DNA from: Cereibacter changlensis JA139
GTDB taxonomy: Bacteria; Pseudomonadota; Alphaproteobacteria; Rhodobacterales; Rhodobacteraceae
Length of the DNA: 42,398 nt
Assembly (NCBI RefSeq): GCF_003034985.1
Contig: NZ_PZKG01000029.1
Location: 1-42,398, forward strand
Direction: 5' to 3'
Shown here piece after piece: positions 24,129-32,849 of the stretch; position 1 is the stretch's first letter, and each line of letters begins with the position of its first letter. Below the pieces are notes generated by a model. It was not told the DNA's origin, ran no database searches, and saw only the letters and a list, made by a program, of their open reading frames with translations. Both the position numbers and the translations under genes were made by a program.

Positions 24129-25622
24129 ATGCGCAGCCTGCCCGTCTTCCCCGATCTTCGTTCCTTCACCGACTGGTGCGCCGCAAAAGGCCAGCTATTG
24201 CGGATAGTTGATCCGGTCTCGCTGCAGCAGCAAACCACCGCCGTCGCTGACCGCGTGCTGCGCGCCGGCGGGCCGGTGCTGCGCTTCGACCATGTGACGG
24301 GGCCTGCGGGCCGCGTCGCGATGCCGCTGCTGGCCAATCTCTTCGGCACGCGCGAGCGGGTTGCGGCGGGGCTGGGGCTGACGCTGGACCAGATCCCCGA
24401 GCTCGGCGCCTTTCTTGCCGCGCTGCGCACCCCTGCCCCGGTCGCCGGCATGCGCGACGCGCTGTCGCGCTGGCCGCATCTGCAGGCCGCGCTGAACACA
24501 AGGGCCAAGGTGGTGCGCTCCGCCGAGGTGCAGGAGGTGGTGCAGACCGCGCCCGACATGGGCAGGATCCCGGTGCCGACCTGCTGGCCGGGCGATGCCG
24601 GGCCGCTGATCACCTGGCCGGTGGTGCTGACCCGGCCCTATGGCTCGGCGCAGGAGGATACAGCCGCCTACAACGCCGGGGTCTACCGGGCGCAGGTCAT
24701 CGGGCATGACCGGCTGATCATGCGCTGGCTCGCCCATCGCGGCGGCGCGGGGCATCACCGGACGTGGGAGCGCGCGGGCCAGCCGATGCCCGTGGCCCTC
24801 GCCCTCGGCTGCGATCCGGCGCTGCTTCTGGGCGCCGCCCTGCCCCTGCCGGAACAGGTGTCGGAGCTGACCTTCTCCGGCGTGCTGCGCGGCGCCCGCA
24901 CCCCGCTCGTCGCGGCGAAGACCGTGCCGCTGATGGTGCCCGCCAATGCCGAGATCATCCTCGAGGGCTGGGTGCATCCCGGCGAGACGGCCCCTGAAGG
25001 CCCCTTCGGCGACCATACCGGCTATTACAACTCGGTCGATCAATTCCCGGTGCTGCGGCTTTCGGCCATCACCCATCGCCGCGATCCGGTCTATCTCACC
25101 ACCCACACCGGCCGGCCGCCCGACGAGCCCTCGGTGATCGGCGAGGTGTTCAACGAGCTGGCGCTGCCGGTCTTCCGCCAGCAGATCCCCGAGCTGCGCG
25201 ATCTCTGGCTGCCGCCGGCCGCCTGCTCCTACCGCATCGCCATCCTGTCGATCGACAAGCGCTATCCCGGTCAGGCGCGGCGGGTGATGCTGGCGCTCTG
25301 GGGGATGCTGGCGCAGTTCTCCTACACCAAGATGGTGATCGTGGTGGATGCCGACATCAACCCGCGCGACTGGAACGATGTCGCCTGGGCCATGGCCACG
25401 CGGATGGACCCGTCGCGCGACGTGACGATCCTTGACCGGACGCCGATGGACTACCTCGATTTCGCCTCGCCCGAGCCGGGGCTGGCGGGCAAGATCGGCA
25501 TCGACGCCACCAACAAGATCGGCCCCGAGACGACCCGCGACTGGGGCGAGGTCATGGCGCAGGCGCCCGAGGCCGAGGCCTTCGCCGAACAGCTTCTGGC
25601 GCGGCTGGGGCAACGGCGATGA
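24129..25622 (+). CDS. ubiD: UbiD-family 4-hydroxy-3-polyprenylbenzoate decarboxylase
   Basis: This prenyl-FMN-dependent decarboxylase acts in ubiquinone synthesis, 497 aa, near E. coli UbiD (497). Visible features are the N-terminal LRSFTDWCAAKGQLLRI, the substrate/cofactor region TRPYGSAQEDTAAYNAGVYRAQVIGHDR, the EGPFGDHTGYYNSVDQFPVL motif with catalytic-site residues, and the C-terminal TNKIGPETTRDWG. The start ATG (MRSLPVF) follows the divergent FNR box. It overlaps ubiX by ATGA, so decarboxylase and cofactor synthase are co-translated. Confidence 0.94.
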   Translation: MRSLPVFPDLRSFTDWCAAKGQLLRIVDPVSLQQQTTAVADRVLRAGGPVLRFDHVTGPAGRVAMPLLANLFGTRERVAAGLGLTLDQIPELGAFLAALRTPAPVAGMRDALSRWPHLQAALNTRAKVVRSAEVQEVVQTAPDMGRIPVPTCWPGDAGPLITWPVVLTRPYGSAQEDTAAYNAGVYRAQVIGHDRLIMRWLAHRGGAGHHRTWERAGQPMPVALALGCDPALLLGAALPLPEQVSELTFSGVLRGARTPLVAAKTVPLMVPANAEIILEGWVHPGETAPEGPFGDHTGYYNSVDQFPVLRLSAITHRRDPVYLTTHTGRPPDEPSVIGEVFNELALPVFRQQIPELRDLWLPPAACSYRIAILSIDKRYPGQARRVMLALWGMLAQFSYTKMVIVVDADINPRDWNDVAWAMATRMDPSRDVTILDRTPMDYLDFASPEPGLAGKIGIDATNKIGPETTRDWGEVMAQAPEAEAFAEQLLARLGQRR

Positions 25623-26173
25623 GGGTGGTTCTGGGGGTTGCCGGCGCGTCGGGCGCGGCCATCGGGCTGGCGGTGGCCGAGGGTCTCGCCCGGCTGGGGG
25701 CCGAGATCGACCTCGTGGTCAGCAAGGCGGGCGAGCGGACGCTGGTCGAGGAGATCGGCCCCGACGGGCCCGCGCGGCTGAGGGCGCTGGCGACCCGCAC
25801 CCATGCCATCGGCAATATCGGCGCGGCCATCGCCTCGGGCTCCTGCCCGGTGGCGGGGATGATCGTCGCGCCCTGCTCGATGCGCAGCCTCGCCGCCATC
25901 GCCATCGGGCTCGACGACAACCTGTTGACCCGCGCCGCCTCGGTGCAGCTGAAGGAGCGGCGGCGGCTGGTGCTGATCGCCCGGGAAAGCCCGCTGACGC
26001 TGGCGCATCTGCGCAACATGACCACCGTGACCGAGATGGGCGCCATCGTGGCGCCGCCGGTCCCGGCCTTCTACCTCAACCCCGTCGATCTGCAGGCGGT
26101 GGTCGGGCAGATCGCCGCCCGGGCGGTGGACCTGATGCAGCTCGGCCCGCCGCAGGCGCGGGCCTGGGGGTAG
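25619..26173 (+). CDS. ubiX: Flavin prenyltransferase UbiX
   Basis: This enzyme prenylates FMN with dimethylallyl phosphate to make prenyl-FMN, the cofactor of UbiD. It is 184 aa. The N-terminal VLGVAGASGAAIGLAVAEGL is the FMN/phosphate-binding loop. PCSMRSLAAIAIGLDDNLLTRAA and LIARESPLTLAHLRNM are the conserved UbiX motifs. The overlap with ubiD (ATGA) shows a tight two-gene operon. Confidence 0.95.
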   Translation: MRVVLGVAGASGAAIGLAVAEGLARLGAEIDLVVSKAGERTLVEEIGPDGPARLRALATRTHAIGNIGAAIASGSCPVAGMIVAPCSMRSLAAIAIGLDDNLLTRAASVQLKERRRLVLIARESPLTLAHLRNMTTVTEMGAIVAPPVPAFYLNPVDLQAVVGQIAARAVDLMQLGPPQARAWG

Positions 26174-26233
26174 TCCCCGGGCGAGCGCACGAAAAACCCT
26201 TTCACGCGGACGGCGCTGCCGATTGTCGCCGAA

Positions 26234-26251
26234 AGTTCAGATCCCTGTCAC
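26234..26251 (+). promoter_or_regulatory. Possible Pho box before the phytase-like gene
   Basis: AGTTCAG, 4 nt, CTGTCAC gives two 7-mers at the 11-bp spacing of Pho boxes; a third TGTC-containing 7-mer (TTGTCGC, 26223) is in the same phase. Only the CTGTCAC half is a strong match, so this is tentative. Confidence 0.25.
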
Positions 26252-26312
26252 CGCCGCGTTGCCTGAGCGGCGGACTGATCTGGCCTTCCCAGCCCCGTGA
26301 ACGGAGTTTCCC

Positions 26313-27668
26313 ATGATCAATCGCCTGCTTCTGTCGAGCCTCGCCCTGCTGCCGCTGGCCGGCGCCGCCAGCGCGGAAGAGCGCTTTCCGGCGCGGCTTT
26401 CCGGCCATGCCGTGCTGCCGGCGCTGAGCCTTGTCGCCCCGCCCGCCGACGCGCCGCGCGACGCCTGGACCAGTGGCAAGTTCACCGGCGCCGCGCGCAA
26501 CGACCGGCCGATGACCGTGATGGGCGACACCGGCGCCTCGCATGGCAAGCGCGCCACCGGCATCAGCCTGCCCTTCCTCGGCCAGCCGCTGCAGGGCTTC
26601 TCCGGCTTCGCCATGCAGCGGGCCGAGGACGGCTCGATCTACGCGCTGACCGACAACGGTTTCGGCACCAAGGCCAACAGCCCGGATGCGCTGCTGTTCT
26701 TCCACCGCCTGACCCCGGATTTCGAGACCGGCGCGGTGGAGCTGCACGAGACCGTCTTCCTGCATGACCCCGACCGCAAGGCGCCGTTCCGCATCGCCTA
26801 TGAGGGTACCGACAGCCGCTATCTGACCGGCGCCGATTTCGACCCGGAGAGCATCCAGCTGCTGGATGGCGAACTGTGGATCGGCGAGGAGTTCGGCCCC
26901 TGGCTGATCCGCGCCGATCTCGACGGCCGGGTGACCGGCGTCTTCGCCACCCGGCAGGGCGGGACCGAGCTGCGCTCGCCCGACAATGCGGCGCTGAAGA
27001 TCCCGGCGGAAGCGGGGGTGGATTACACTGTCGCCCGCTCCGGCGGTTTCGAGGGCATGGCGCTGCAGCCGGGCTCGAACCTGCTCTGGGCCATGCTGGA
27101 GAAGCCGCTGCTCGGGTCCAATGGCGCGCCGGCGGGCAATTTCCTCACCGTGCTGGCCTTTGACCCGGCGAAGGAGGAGTGGACCGGCGACAGCTTCAAG
27201 TTCGCGCTGGCCGAGGGGGCGACGGCGATCGGCGATTTCAACTTCATCGACGAGACCCGGGCGCTGGTGATCGAGCGCGACAATGGCGAGGGCGATCCGA
27301 GCCTGAAGTGCGCGGGCGAGCCGGCGGCGGATTGCTTCCCCGATCCGGCGATGCTGAAGCGCGTGGTGCTGATCGACACCGCCACCCGCGACGCCGAGGG
27401 CTTCGTGCGCCGCATCGGCCATATCGACCTGATGGACATCGAGGACCCGGAGGGGCTGAACCGGCTGCCGACCGCCGCGAACCGCGATCTGGCCGGGAAG
27501 ATGACCTTCCCCTTCTTCACCATCGAGGATGTGATGCGGGTGGACGAGACGCATATCCTCGTCGCGAACGACAACAACCTGCCCTATTCCTCGGGGCGGG
27601 ATCTCGACGCCGCGGCGCAGAACGAGTTCATCCTGCTGAGCGTGCCGGAACTGCTTTCGGCTAAATGA
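26313..27668 (+). CDS. Secreted phytase-like esterase (esterase-like activity of phytase family)
   Basis: This is a 451-aa exported protein. The signal peptide is residues 1-21 (MINRLLLSSLALLPLAGAASA with an AxA-type cleavage site). The mature part is a beta-propeller of the phytase-like domain family: GFSGFAMQRAEDGSIYALTDNGFG, ADFDPESIQLLDGELWIGEEFGPWLIRAD, FEGMALQP, and ANDNNLPYS near the end. Two Cys (KCAGEPAADCF) could form a disulfide. Members are periplasmic or extracellular and often annotated as esterase-like; phytate activity is unproven. It is followed by two hairpins and then an importer operon, which suggests joint scavenging of a phosphate ester. Confidence 0.82.
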   Translation: MINRLLLSSLALLPLAGAASAEERFPARLSGHAVLPALSLVAPPADAPRDAWTSGKFTGAARNDRPMTVMGDTGASHGKRATGISLPFLGQPLQGFSGFAMQRAEDGSIYALTDNGFGTKANSPDALLFFHRLTPDFETGAVELHETVFLHDPDRKAPFRIAYEGTDSRYLTGADFDPESIQLLDGELWIGEEFGPWLIRADLDGRVTGVFATRQGGTELRSPDNAALKIPAEAGVDYTVARSGGFEGMALQPGSNLLWAMLEKPLLGSNGAPAGNFLTVLAFDPAKEEWTGDSFKFALAEGATAIGDFNFIDETRALVIERDNGEGDPSLKCAGEPAADCFPDPAMLKRVVLIDTATRDAEGFVRRIGHIDLMDIEDPEGLNRLPTAANRDLAGKMTFPFFTIEDVMRVDETHILVANDNNLPYSSGRDLDAAAQNEFILLSVPELLSAK

Positions 27669-27673
27669 GCCCC

Positions 27674-27701
27674 CCGGCGCGGGCGCGGGCGCCCGCGCCG
27701 G
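27674..27701 (+). terminator. GC hairpin after the phytase-like gene
   Basis: A perfect 12-bp stem CCGGCGCGGGCG / CGCCCGCGCCGG with a CGGG loop begins 6 nt after the stop codon. No T-tract follows. Confidence 0.6.
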
Positions 27702-27714
27702 AACTGAACCTAAT

Positions 27715-27736
27715 GCGCGGGCGTCAGCGCCCGCGC
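27715..27736 (+). terminator. Second GC hairpin before the ABC operon
   Basis: A 9-bp stem GCGCGGGCG / CGCCCGCGC with a TCAG loop, similar in sequence to the hairpin just upstream. The pair probably separates the phytase-like transcript from the transporter operon. Confidence 0.5.
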
Positions 27737-27753
27737 CCCCGATCGACACGAAA

Positions 27754-27789
27754 CCGTCGCAGAGCCGAAACGCAGCCGTCGCAAAGCCG
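27754..27789 (+). repeat. Two direct repeats 22 bp apart before the ABC operon
   Basis: CCGTCGCAGAGCCG (27754) and CCGTCGCAAAGCCG (27776) differ by one base and are spaced two helical turns apart; a partial CCGTC follows at 27804. They sit just upstream of the GTG of the ATPase gene and could bind a regulator such as the operon's LacI protein. Confidence 0.45.
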
Positions 27790-27833
27790 CGGTAGCTCTG
27801 CAGCCGTCAGATCATGAGCGGGGATGCACAGCC

Positions 27834-28970
27834 GTGCAAGAACGGGATCACCTCAGCGTCGAGGGGCTTCAGGCGGGATACGGGGCCGGGCTGGTGCTGA
27901 AGGGCATCGATCTGGCGGTGCCGAAGGGCCAGTTCGTCGCCCTGCTGGGCTCTTCGGGCTGCGGCAAGACCACCCTGCTGCGCAGCATCGCCGGTTTCGA
28001 GACGCCGCGCGCCGGGCGCATCCTGCGCGACGGGGCCGAGATCACCGCCCTGCCCCCGGACCGGCGCGGCATGTCGATGGTGTTCCAGTCCTATGCTCTG
28101 TGGCCGCACAAGACCGTGGCGCAGCACATCGGCTACGGGCTGGCGCTGCGCGGCCTGCCCCGGGCCGAGATCGCGGCGCGGGTGGCCGAGGTGCTGGCGA
28201 TGCTCGGGCTTGCCGGGCTGGAGGGGCGCAAGCCCGCGGCGCTGTCGGGCGGCCAGCGCCAGCGCGTGGCGCTGGGCCGGGCGCTGGCGGTCAGGCCCGA
28301 CATCCTGCTGCTGGACGAGCCGCTCTCCAACCTCGACGCCCGCATAAGGCTGCAGCTGCGCGGCGAGATCCGTGCGCTGCAGCAGGCGCTGGGCATCACC
28401 GCGATCCATGTGACGCATGACCGCGAGGAGGCCATGGTGATGGCCGACCGCATCGTGATCCTCGACCAGGGCGTGATCCGGCAGGATGGCAGCCCCGAAG
28501 AGATCTACAACCGGCCGAATTCCGGCTTTGTCGCCGCCTTCATGGGGGCCGAGAACCTGCTGGCGCTGGAGGCGGTGGCCGGGGACGGCGGGGTCCGGCT
28601 GCCGGCCTCCGAGTGGAACCGGGCGCTGCCCCTGCCCGGGCTGCGCCCCGGCCCGGTGGAGGCGCGGTTCCGCGCCGAGGCGGCGGTGCTGCAGCCGGTC
28701 GATGCGCCCGAGGCGGCGCCGGGGGTGCTGTCGCTCTTTGGCCGGGTGACCGGCTGCAGCTATCCCGGCGGCTGCTGGCGGCTGTCGCTGCGCATCGGGC
28801 AGGCCCAGGTCGAGGCGCTCGCCCCGATGCCGCATGTCCCCGGCAGCGCCGTCCGGCTGGACGTGCCGCCAGCCCAGCTTTTCCTCTTCGCCGCCCCGGC
28901 AGACGGGCGCGGCGACACCCACGGTCCACGGACCGTCCCCGAGCCTCAACCCCAACGGAGTTTCCGATGA
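27834..28970 (+). CDS. ABC transporter ATP-binding protein (PotA/FbpC/UgpC type)
   Basis: This is the 378-aa ATPase of a binding-protein-dependent importer. Walker A is GSSGCGKTTLL (about residues 38-48); the Q-loop is QSYALWPHK, the signature LSGGQRQRVALGRAL, Walker B DILLLDEPLSNLD and the H-loop HVTHDREE. A C-terminal TOBE-like regulatory domain (about 240-360) follows. The start is a GTG at 27834; the ATG at 27814 is out of frame. The stop overlaps the binding-protein ATG (ATGA). It is the first gene of a five-gene operon with a binding protein, two permeases and a LacI regulator. Confidence 0.9.
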   Translation: MQERDHLSVEGLQAGYGAGLVLKGIDLAVPKGQFVALLGSSGCGKTTLLRSIAGFETPRAGRILRDGAEITALPPDRRGMSMVFQSYALWPHKTVAQHIGYGLALRGLPRAEIAARVAEVLAMLGLAGLEGRKPAALSGGQRQRVALGRALAVRPDILLLDEPLSNLDARIRLQLRGEIRALQQALGITAIHVTHDREEAMVMADRIVILDQGVIRQDGSPEEIYNRPNSGFVAAFMGAENLLALEAVAGDGGVRLPASEWNRALPLPGLRPGPVEARFRAEAAVLQPVDAPEAAPGVLSLFGRVTGCSYPGGCWRLSLRIGQAQVEALAPMPHVPGSAVRLDVPPAQLFLFAAPADGRGDTHGPRTVPEPQPQRSFR

Positions 28971-30103
28971 AAACCACCTTCGCCACCGCCCTGGCCTTCG
29001 GCGTCTCGCTGAGCCCGGCGTTCGCCCAGGAGCTGACCGTGCTCACCGCGGGCGACCAGAACATGGTCGATTACGTGAACGAATACCTCGGCCCGCTGTT
29101 CGAGGCCGAGCACCCGGGCGTCACCGTGCGCGCCGTGGGCACCGGCCCGGGCGACGCCGGGTCGCAGAAGATCCTCGAGCGCTTCGAGGCGCAGGCCGGG
29201 GCGAATGCCTCGGTCTGGGACACCGACGTGGCCGTGGTGCACGAGAAATTCGCCGGGCCGATGGTGACGGCGGGCTATCTCGCCGCCTATCGCGACGCGA
29301 TCACGACCGGGTCGCTGGTCACCCGCGCCAATGCCGACATGGCGCTGGGGGCCGAGGTGAAGGGCTATGTCATGCCGATGTTCAACAGCCAGACCGCGCT
29401 GGCCTACAACCCGGCGATGGTCGAGACCCCGCCGCAGAGCTATGACGCGCTGAAGGCCTGGGCGGCCGAGCATCCCGGCCAGTTCGGCTACAACGGCATC
29501 AAGGGCGGCGCCTCGGGCGTCAGCTTCGTCATGGGCTGGATCTACGCCTATGGCGAGGGCGACGCCGCCAAGCTGATGAACGGCCCCTTTGAGGAAGCCG
29601 AGACCGGCAAGTGGGACAAGGCCTTCGACGAGCTGGCGGCCTTCACCAAGAACGCCACGCTGACGGCGGGCAATGCCGGCACGCTCGACATGCTGGCGCA
29701 GGGCGAGATCGCCATCGGGCCGGTCTGGGTCGACATGTTCTATTCCTGGAAGGCCAACGGCCAGCTGCCGGAAGACTTCCGTCTGGTGCTGCCGGAGCCG
29801 GGCATGCCGGGCCAGCCGATGCATTACGTCATCCCGGAGAAGGCCCCGAACGCCGATCTCGCGCGCGCCTTCGTCGAGCTGGCGACCAGCCCGAAGGTGC
29901 AGGCCGAAGGCATCGTCGAGCGCTTCAACTGGTATCCGGGCATCGACGCCGGCCATGTGCAGGCCGAGCTGCCGGCCGAGACCTGGGACAAGCTGTTCAC
30001 CGACGTGACGCCGGACCAGCTGGCCGCGCGCGGCAAGCCCTTCCCGATCGCGCCCTACAACATCGCGATCCTCGAGGCCTACGAGCGCCATCTGGCGCAG
30101 TGA
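28967..30103 (+). CDS. ABC transporter periplasmic solute-binding protein (family 1/PotD-like)
   Basis: This is a 378-aa exported binding protein. The signal peptide is about residues 1-20 (MKTTFATALAFGVSLSPAFA). The mature N-terminus LTVLTAGDQNMVDYVNEYLGPLFEAEHPGVTVRAVGTGPGDAGS is typical of type II family-1 solute-binding proteins (Fe3+, polyamine, phosphate-ester ligands). There is no lipobox. The ligand cannot be read with confidence. A strong hairpin lies between this gene and the first permease, which is often seen where the binding protein is made in excess. Confidence 0.88.
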   Translation: MKTTFATALAFGVSLSPAFAQELTVLTAGDQNMVDYVNEYLGPLFEAEHPGVTVRAVGTGPGDAGSQKILERFEAQAGANASVWDTDVAVVHEKFAGPMVTAGYLAAYRDAITTGSLVTRANADMALGAEVKGYVMPMFNSQTALAYNPAMVETPPQSYDALKAWAAEHPGQFGYNGIKGGASGVSFVMGWIYAYGEGDAAKLMNGPFEEAETGKWDKAFDELAAFTKNATLTAGNAGTLDMLAQGEIAIGPVWVDMFYSWKANGQLPEDFRLVLPEPGMPGQPMHYVIPEKAPNADLARAFVELATSPKVQAEGIVERFNWYPGIDAGHVQAELPAETWDKLFTDVTPDQLAARGKPFPIAPYNIAILEAYERHLAQ

Positions 30104-30114
30104 GCCTCAGCCTT

Positions 30115-30144
30115 CGGCCCGGCCCCTGACGGGGGGCTGGGCCT
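30115..30144 (+). terminator. Hairpin between binding-protein and permease genes
   Basis: GGCCCGGCCCC pairs with GGGGGGCTGGGCC (one G-T pair and a bulged G). It starts 12 nt after the binding-protein stop, with only CTTCT following. A partial terminator or mRNA-stabilising hairpin fits better than a full stop, since the permease genes have no separate promoter that I can see. Confidence 0.5.
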
Positions 30145-30181
30145 TCTCCGCGTCCAACGCCGATCCGACCCAGGACACCGC

Positions 30182-31027
30182 ATGCCCTCTCCCGCTCTCC
30201 CGCGCCACCGCTCCGCCCTGCCCGGCCTGCTGCTGGTCGCCCCGGCGCTGGCCATGGTGCTGGTGTTCTTCGTGCTGCCGCTGGCCGCCTCGGTCACCGG
30301 GGCCTTCGCCACCGAAGAGGGCCGGAGCCTCGCCAATTTCGCCAAGATCGCCGATCTCTACCTGCCGGACATCCTGTTCACCCTGCTGGTCATCGGTCTT
30401 TCCACCCTGCTCATCGCAGTCTTCTCGCTGGCCATCGCCGGCTACCTGACGCTGGGGCGCAACCCGCGCGCCGTGGCGCTGCTGCGCTGGCTTTATCGCT
30501 GGCCGTTGTTCATCCCCTTCATCGTCACGGCGCAGGTGCTGCGCACCTTCCTCGCCAAGAACGGCATGCTGAACGGCGGGCTGGAGCTGGTGGGGCTGGT
30601 CGATCCGGCGACGGCCTCGAACTGGCTCGACGGCCGGGCCATCGTCTTCGCCTTCGTCTGGAAGCAGACCCCCTTCGTCACCCTGCTGGTTGCCGGGGCC
30701 ATGACCTCGCTCGACCGCGGCACCATCGAGGCCGCGCTGAACATGGGGGCGAGCCGGCTGCGCACGCTGTGGGACATCGTGACGCCGCAGGTGGCGGGCA
30801 CGCTGATGACCGGGCTGATCTTGTCGATCGTCACCATGATGTCGGTGCTCTCGGTGCCGATGATGCTGAACGCCACCGCGCCGACCACCATCACCGCCGA
30901 CATCGCCTTCCGCATCAACGCCTACGGCGATTACGGCGTGGCCAATGCGCTGGGCGTGGTGTCGCTGCTGATGACCTCGGGCTTCGCCATCCTCTACCTC
31001 CGCCTCGGCCTGAAGGAACGCACATGA
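30182..31027 (+). CDS. ABC transporter permease 1 (PotB-like)
   Basis: This is a 281-aa inner-membrane subunit with about six helices (residues 13-38, 63-90, 102-124, 155-172, 200-225 and 250-272). The cytoplasmic EAA loop reads EAALNMGASRLRTLWDIVTPQ and docks the ATPase. The start MPSPALPRHRS follows the hairpin by about 38 nt. The stop overlaps the start of permease 2 (ATGA). It is the first of two permeases, as in PotB/PotC-type importers. Confidence 0.9.
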   Translation: MPSPALPRHRSALPGLLLVAPALAMVLVFFVLPLAASVTGAFATEEGRSLANFAKIADLYLPDILFTLLVIGLSTLLIAVFSLAIAGYLTLGRNPRAVALLRWLYRWPLFIPFIVTAQVLRTFLAKNGMLNGGLELVGLVDPATASNWLDGRAIVFAFVWKQTPFVTLLVAGAMTSLDRGTIEAALNMGASRLRTLWDIVTPQVAGTLMTGLILSIVTMMSVLSVPMMLNATAPTTITADIAFRINAYGDYGVANALGVVSLLMTSGFAILYLRLGLKERT

Positions 31028-31827
31028 CAAGGCTGCTCTGGATCCCGCGCGGCATCGGGCTGGGCCTTCTGGCCTTCCTGATCTTCGGCCCGCTCTTGAA
31101 CCTGCTGCTCTGGGCCTTCGCCGAGAAGTGGTTCTACCCGAATGCGTTTCCCAGCGACTGGGGTTTTTCCTACTGGGGGCGGGTGTTCTCGCCGCGCGGC
31201 GCCGCCTGGGAGGCGCTGGGCAACAGCCTGACCGTGGCGCTGCTGACGGTGGCGCTGTCGCTCATGCTGTCGATCCCGGCGGGCTATGCGCTGGCGCGGC
31301 TGCCCTTGCCGGCCAAGGCGCTGATCCTTCTGTCCTTCCTGATCCCGCAGGCCTTTCCGAACCTGACGGTCTACGTCAACATCGCCCGGATCTTCTACCA
31401 GTTCGGCCTGAACGGCACGATTGCCGGGGTAGTGATCGTGCATACGGTGCACGGGCTGGTGCTGTCGGTCTGGATCGCCACCGCCGCCTTTTCCGCCGTG
31501 CCGCGCGACGGCGAGGAGGCGGCGCGCTCGATGGGCGCCGGGCCGTTCCGGGCCTTTCGCGACGTGACCCTGCCGCAGGCGCTGCCGGGGCTTCTGGCGG
31601 CGGCGATCTTCGTCTTCCTCGAGTCGCTCGACGAGTTCACCGGCAGCTATTTCGTCGGCGCGCCGGATGTGCAGATGCTGCCGCTGACCCTGTTCACCGC
31701 GGCGGGGGGCGGCAATTACCAGATCGCCTCGATCACCGCGCTGCTGCTGCTGGTCCCCTCCATCGGCTTCATGCTGCTGGTGGAGCGGTTCCTGAAGGCC
31801 GACGTGCTGGCGCGGGTGGGCAAGTAG
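31024..31827 (+). CDS. ABC transporter permease 2 (PotC-like)
   Basis: This is a 267-aa inner-membrane subunit with about six helices (residues 10-33, 67-92, 100-120, 133-152, 190-212 and 240-260). The EAA loop is EAARSMGAGPFRAFRDVTLPQ. It begins inside the last codons of permease 1 and ends one nucleotide before the LacI-family ATG, so the operon continues into the regulator. Confidence 0.9.
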   Translation: MTRLLWIPRGIGLGLLAFLIFGPLLNLLLWAFAEKWFYPNAFPSDWGFSYWGRVFSPRGAAWEALGNSLTVALLTVALSLMLSIPAGYALARLPLPAKALILLSFLIPQAFPNLTVYVNIARIFYQFGLNGTIAGVVIVHTVHGLVLSVWIATAAFSAVPRDGEEAARSMGAGPFRAFRDVTLPQALPGLLAAAIFVFLESLDEFTGSYFVGAPDVQMLPLTLFTAAGGGNYQIASITALLLLVPSIGFMLLVERFLKADVLARVGK

Positions 31828-32838
31828 ATGCCGGACCGCAACCAGGGCTTCGTCAGCGCCGACGAGGTGGCGCGGCGGGCGGGCGTGTCGCGCTCGGCGG
31901 TGTCGCGCTGCTTCACCCCCGGCGCCTCGATCGCGCCGAAGACCCGCGCCCGCGTCATGGCGGCGGCGGAAGAGCTGGGCTACCGGGTGAACGACCTCGC
32001 CCGCGGTCTCTTGGCCCGGCAGAGCCGGCTGGTCGGGCTGGTGGTCAGCCGGCCAGAGCTCGGCTTCCGGGCGCATCTGGTGGCCGAGCTGTCGCGGGCG
32101 CTGATCCGCCAGGGCTCGATCCCGCTGATCATCGACACCGGCGACACCAAGACCGATCTCGCCGCCGCCTGCGAGATCGTCATCGGCCACCGCGCCTCGG
32201 CCACCATCGTGCTGTCCGGCTCGCCGCCGCCCGAGGTGGTGGCGCTGGCCCGGCTGAACGGTCAGCCGCTGGTCGCCATCGGCCGCAACGAGCCCGAGGT
32301 CGACACCGTGCATATCGGCAACGAGGCTGCGGCGCGCACTGCCGCCCGGCGCTTCGCCGCCAGCGGCGCGCGGCGGCTGGGGCTTGTCGGCTCGGCCTCG
32401 GCCACGCCGATGATCGTGGAGCGCGAGGCGGCCTTCCTTGCCGAGGCGGCGCTGCTCGGCCTGCCGCTGGCCTGGGAGCGCGGCGCCGACAGCGACTATG
32501 CCGGCGGACGGCAGGCGGCCGAGGCGCTGCTGGCGGCGGCCGACCCGCCCGACGCGCTGTTCTGCGTCAACGACCTGATGGCCTTCGGCGCGCTGGACGT
32601 GGCGCGGCGGCGCGGGATCGACGTGCCCGGGGCGCTGCAGGTGATCGGCTTCGACGACATCCCCGAGGCCGCCTGGGAGGCCTATCGCCTTACCAGCTTC
32701 CGGCAGGACCCGGCGCTGATGGCGGAAAAGGCGCTGGAGCTGCTTGCCCGCCGCCGCGCGGCGCCCGAGCTTGCGCCGATGACCCTGCGCCTCGCCGCCG
32801 ACCTCGTCTGCCGCGGCACCACCCGCCCCCTGCCCTGA
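31828..32838 (+). CDS. LacI-family transcriptional regulator
   Basis: This is a 336-aa repressor. The N-terminal helix-turn-helix (about residues 8-30: VSADEVARRAGVSRSAVSRCF) and hinge helix (YRVNDLARGLLARQSRLVGLVV) are followed by a periplasmic-binding-like sensor domain with VNDLMAFGALDVARRRGIDVPGALQVIGFDDIPEA. The ATG abuts the permease stop, so it is co-expressed with the importer and likely senses the transported compound or a product. Candidate targets are the 22-bp spaced repeats upstream of the ATPase gene. Confidence 0.9.
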   Translation: MPDRNQGFVSADEVARRAGVSRSAVSRCFTPGASIAPKTRARVMAAAEELGYRVNDLARGLLARQSRLVGLVVSRPELGFRAHLVAELSRALIRQGSIPLIIDTGDTKTDLAAACEIVIGHRASATIVLSGSPPPEVVALARLNGQPLVAIGRNEPEVDTVHIGNEAAARTAARRFAASGARRLGLVGSASATPMIVEREAAFLAEAALLGLPLAWERGADSDYAGGRQAAEALLAAADPPDALFCVNDLMAFGALDVARRRGIDVPGALQVIGFDDIPEAAWEAYRLTSFRQDPALMAEKALELLARRRAAPELAPMTLRLAADLVCRGTTRPLP

Positions 32839-32849
32839 GGACCCTGCCG

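Noticed and set aside
24008-24613. N-terminal extension of UbiT
   Set aside because: It would run antisense into ubiD and across the FNR box. The SCP2 protein starts normally at 24007.
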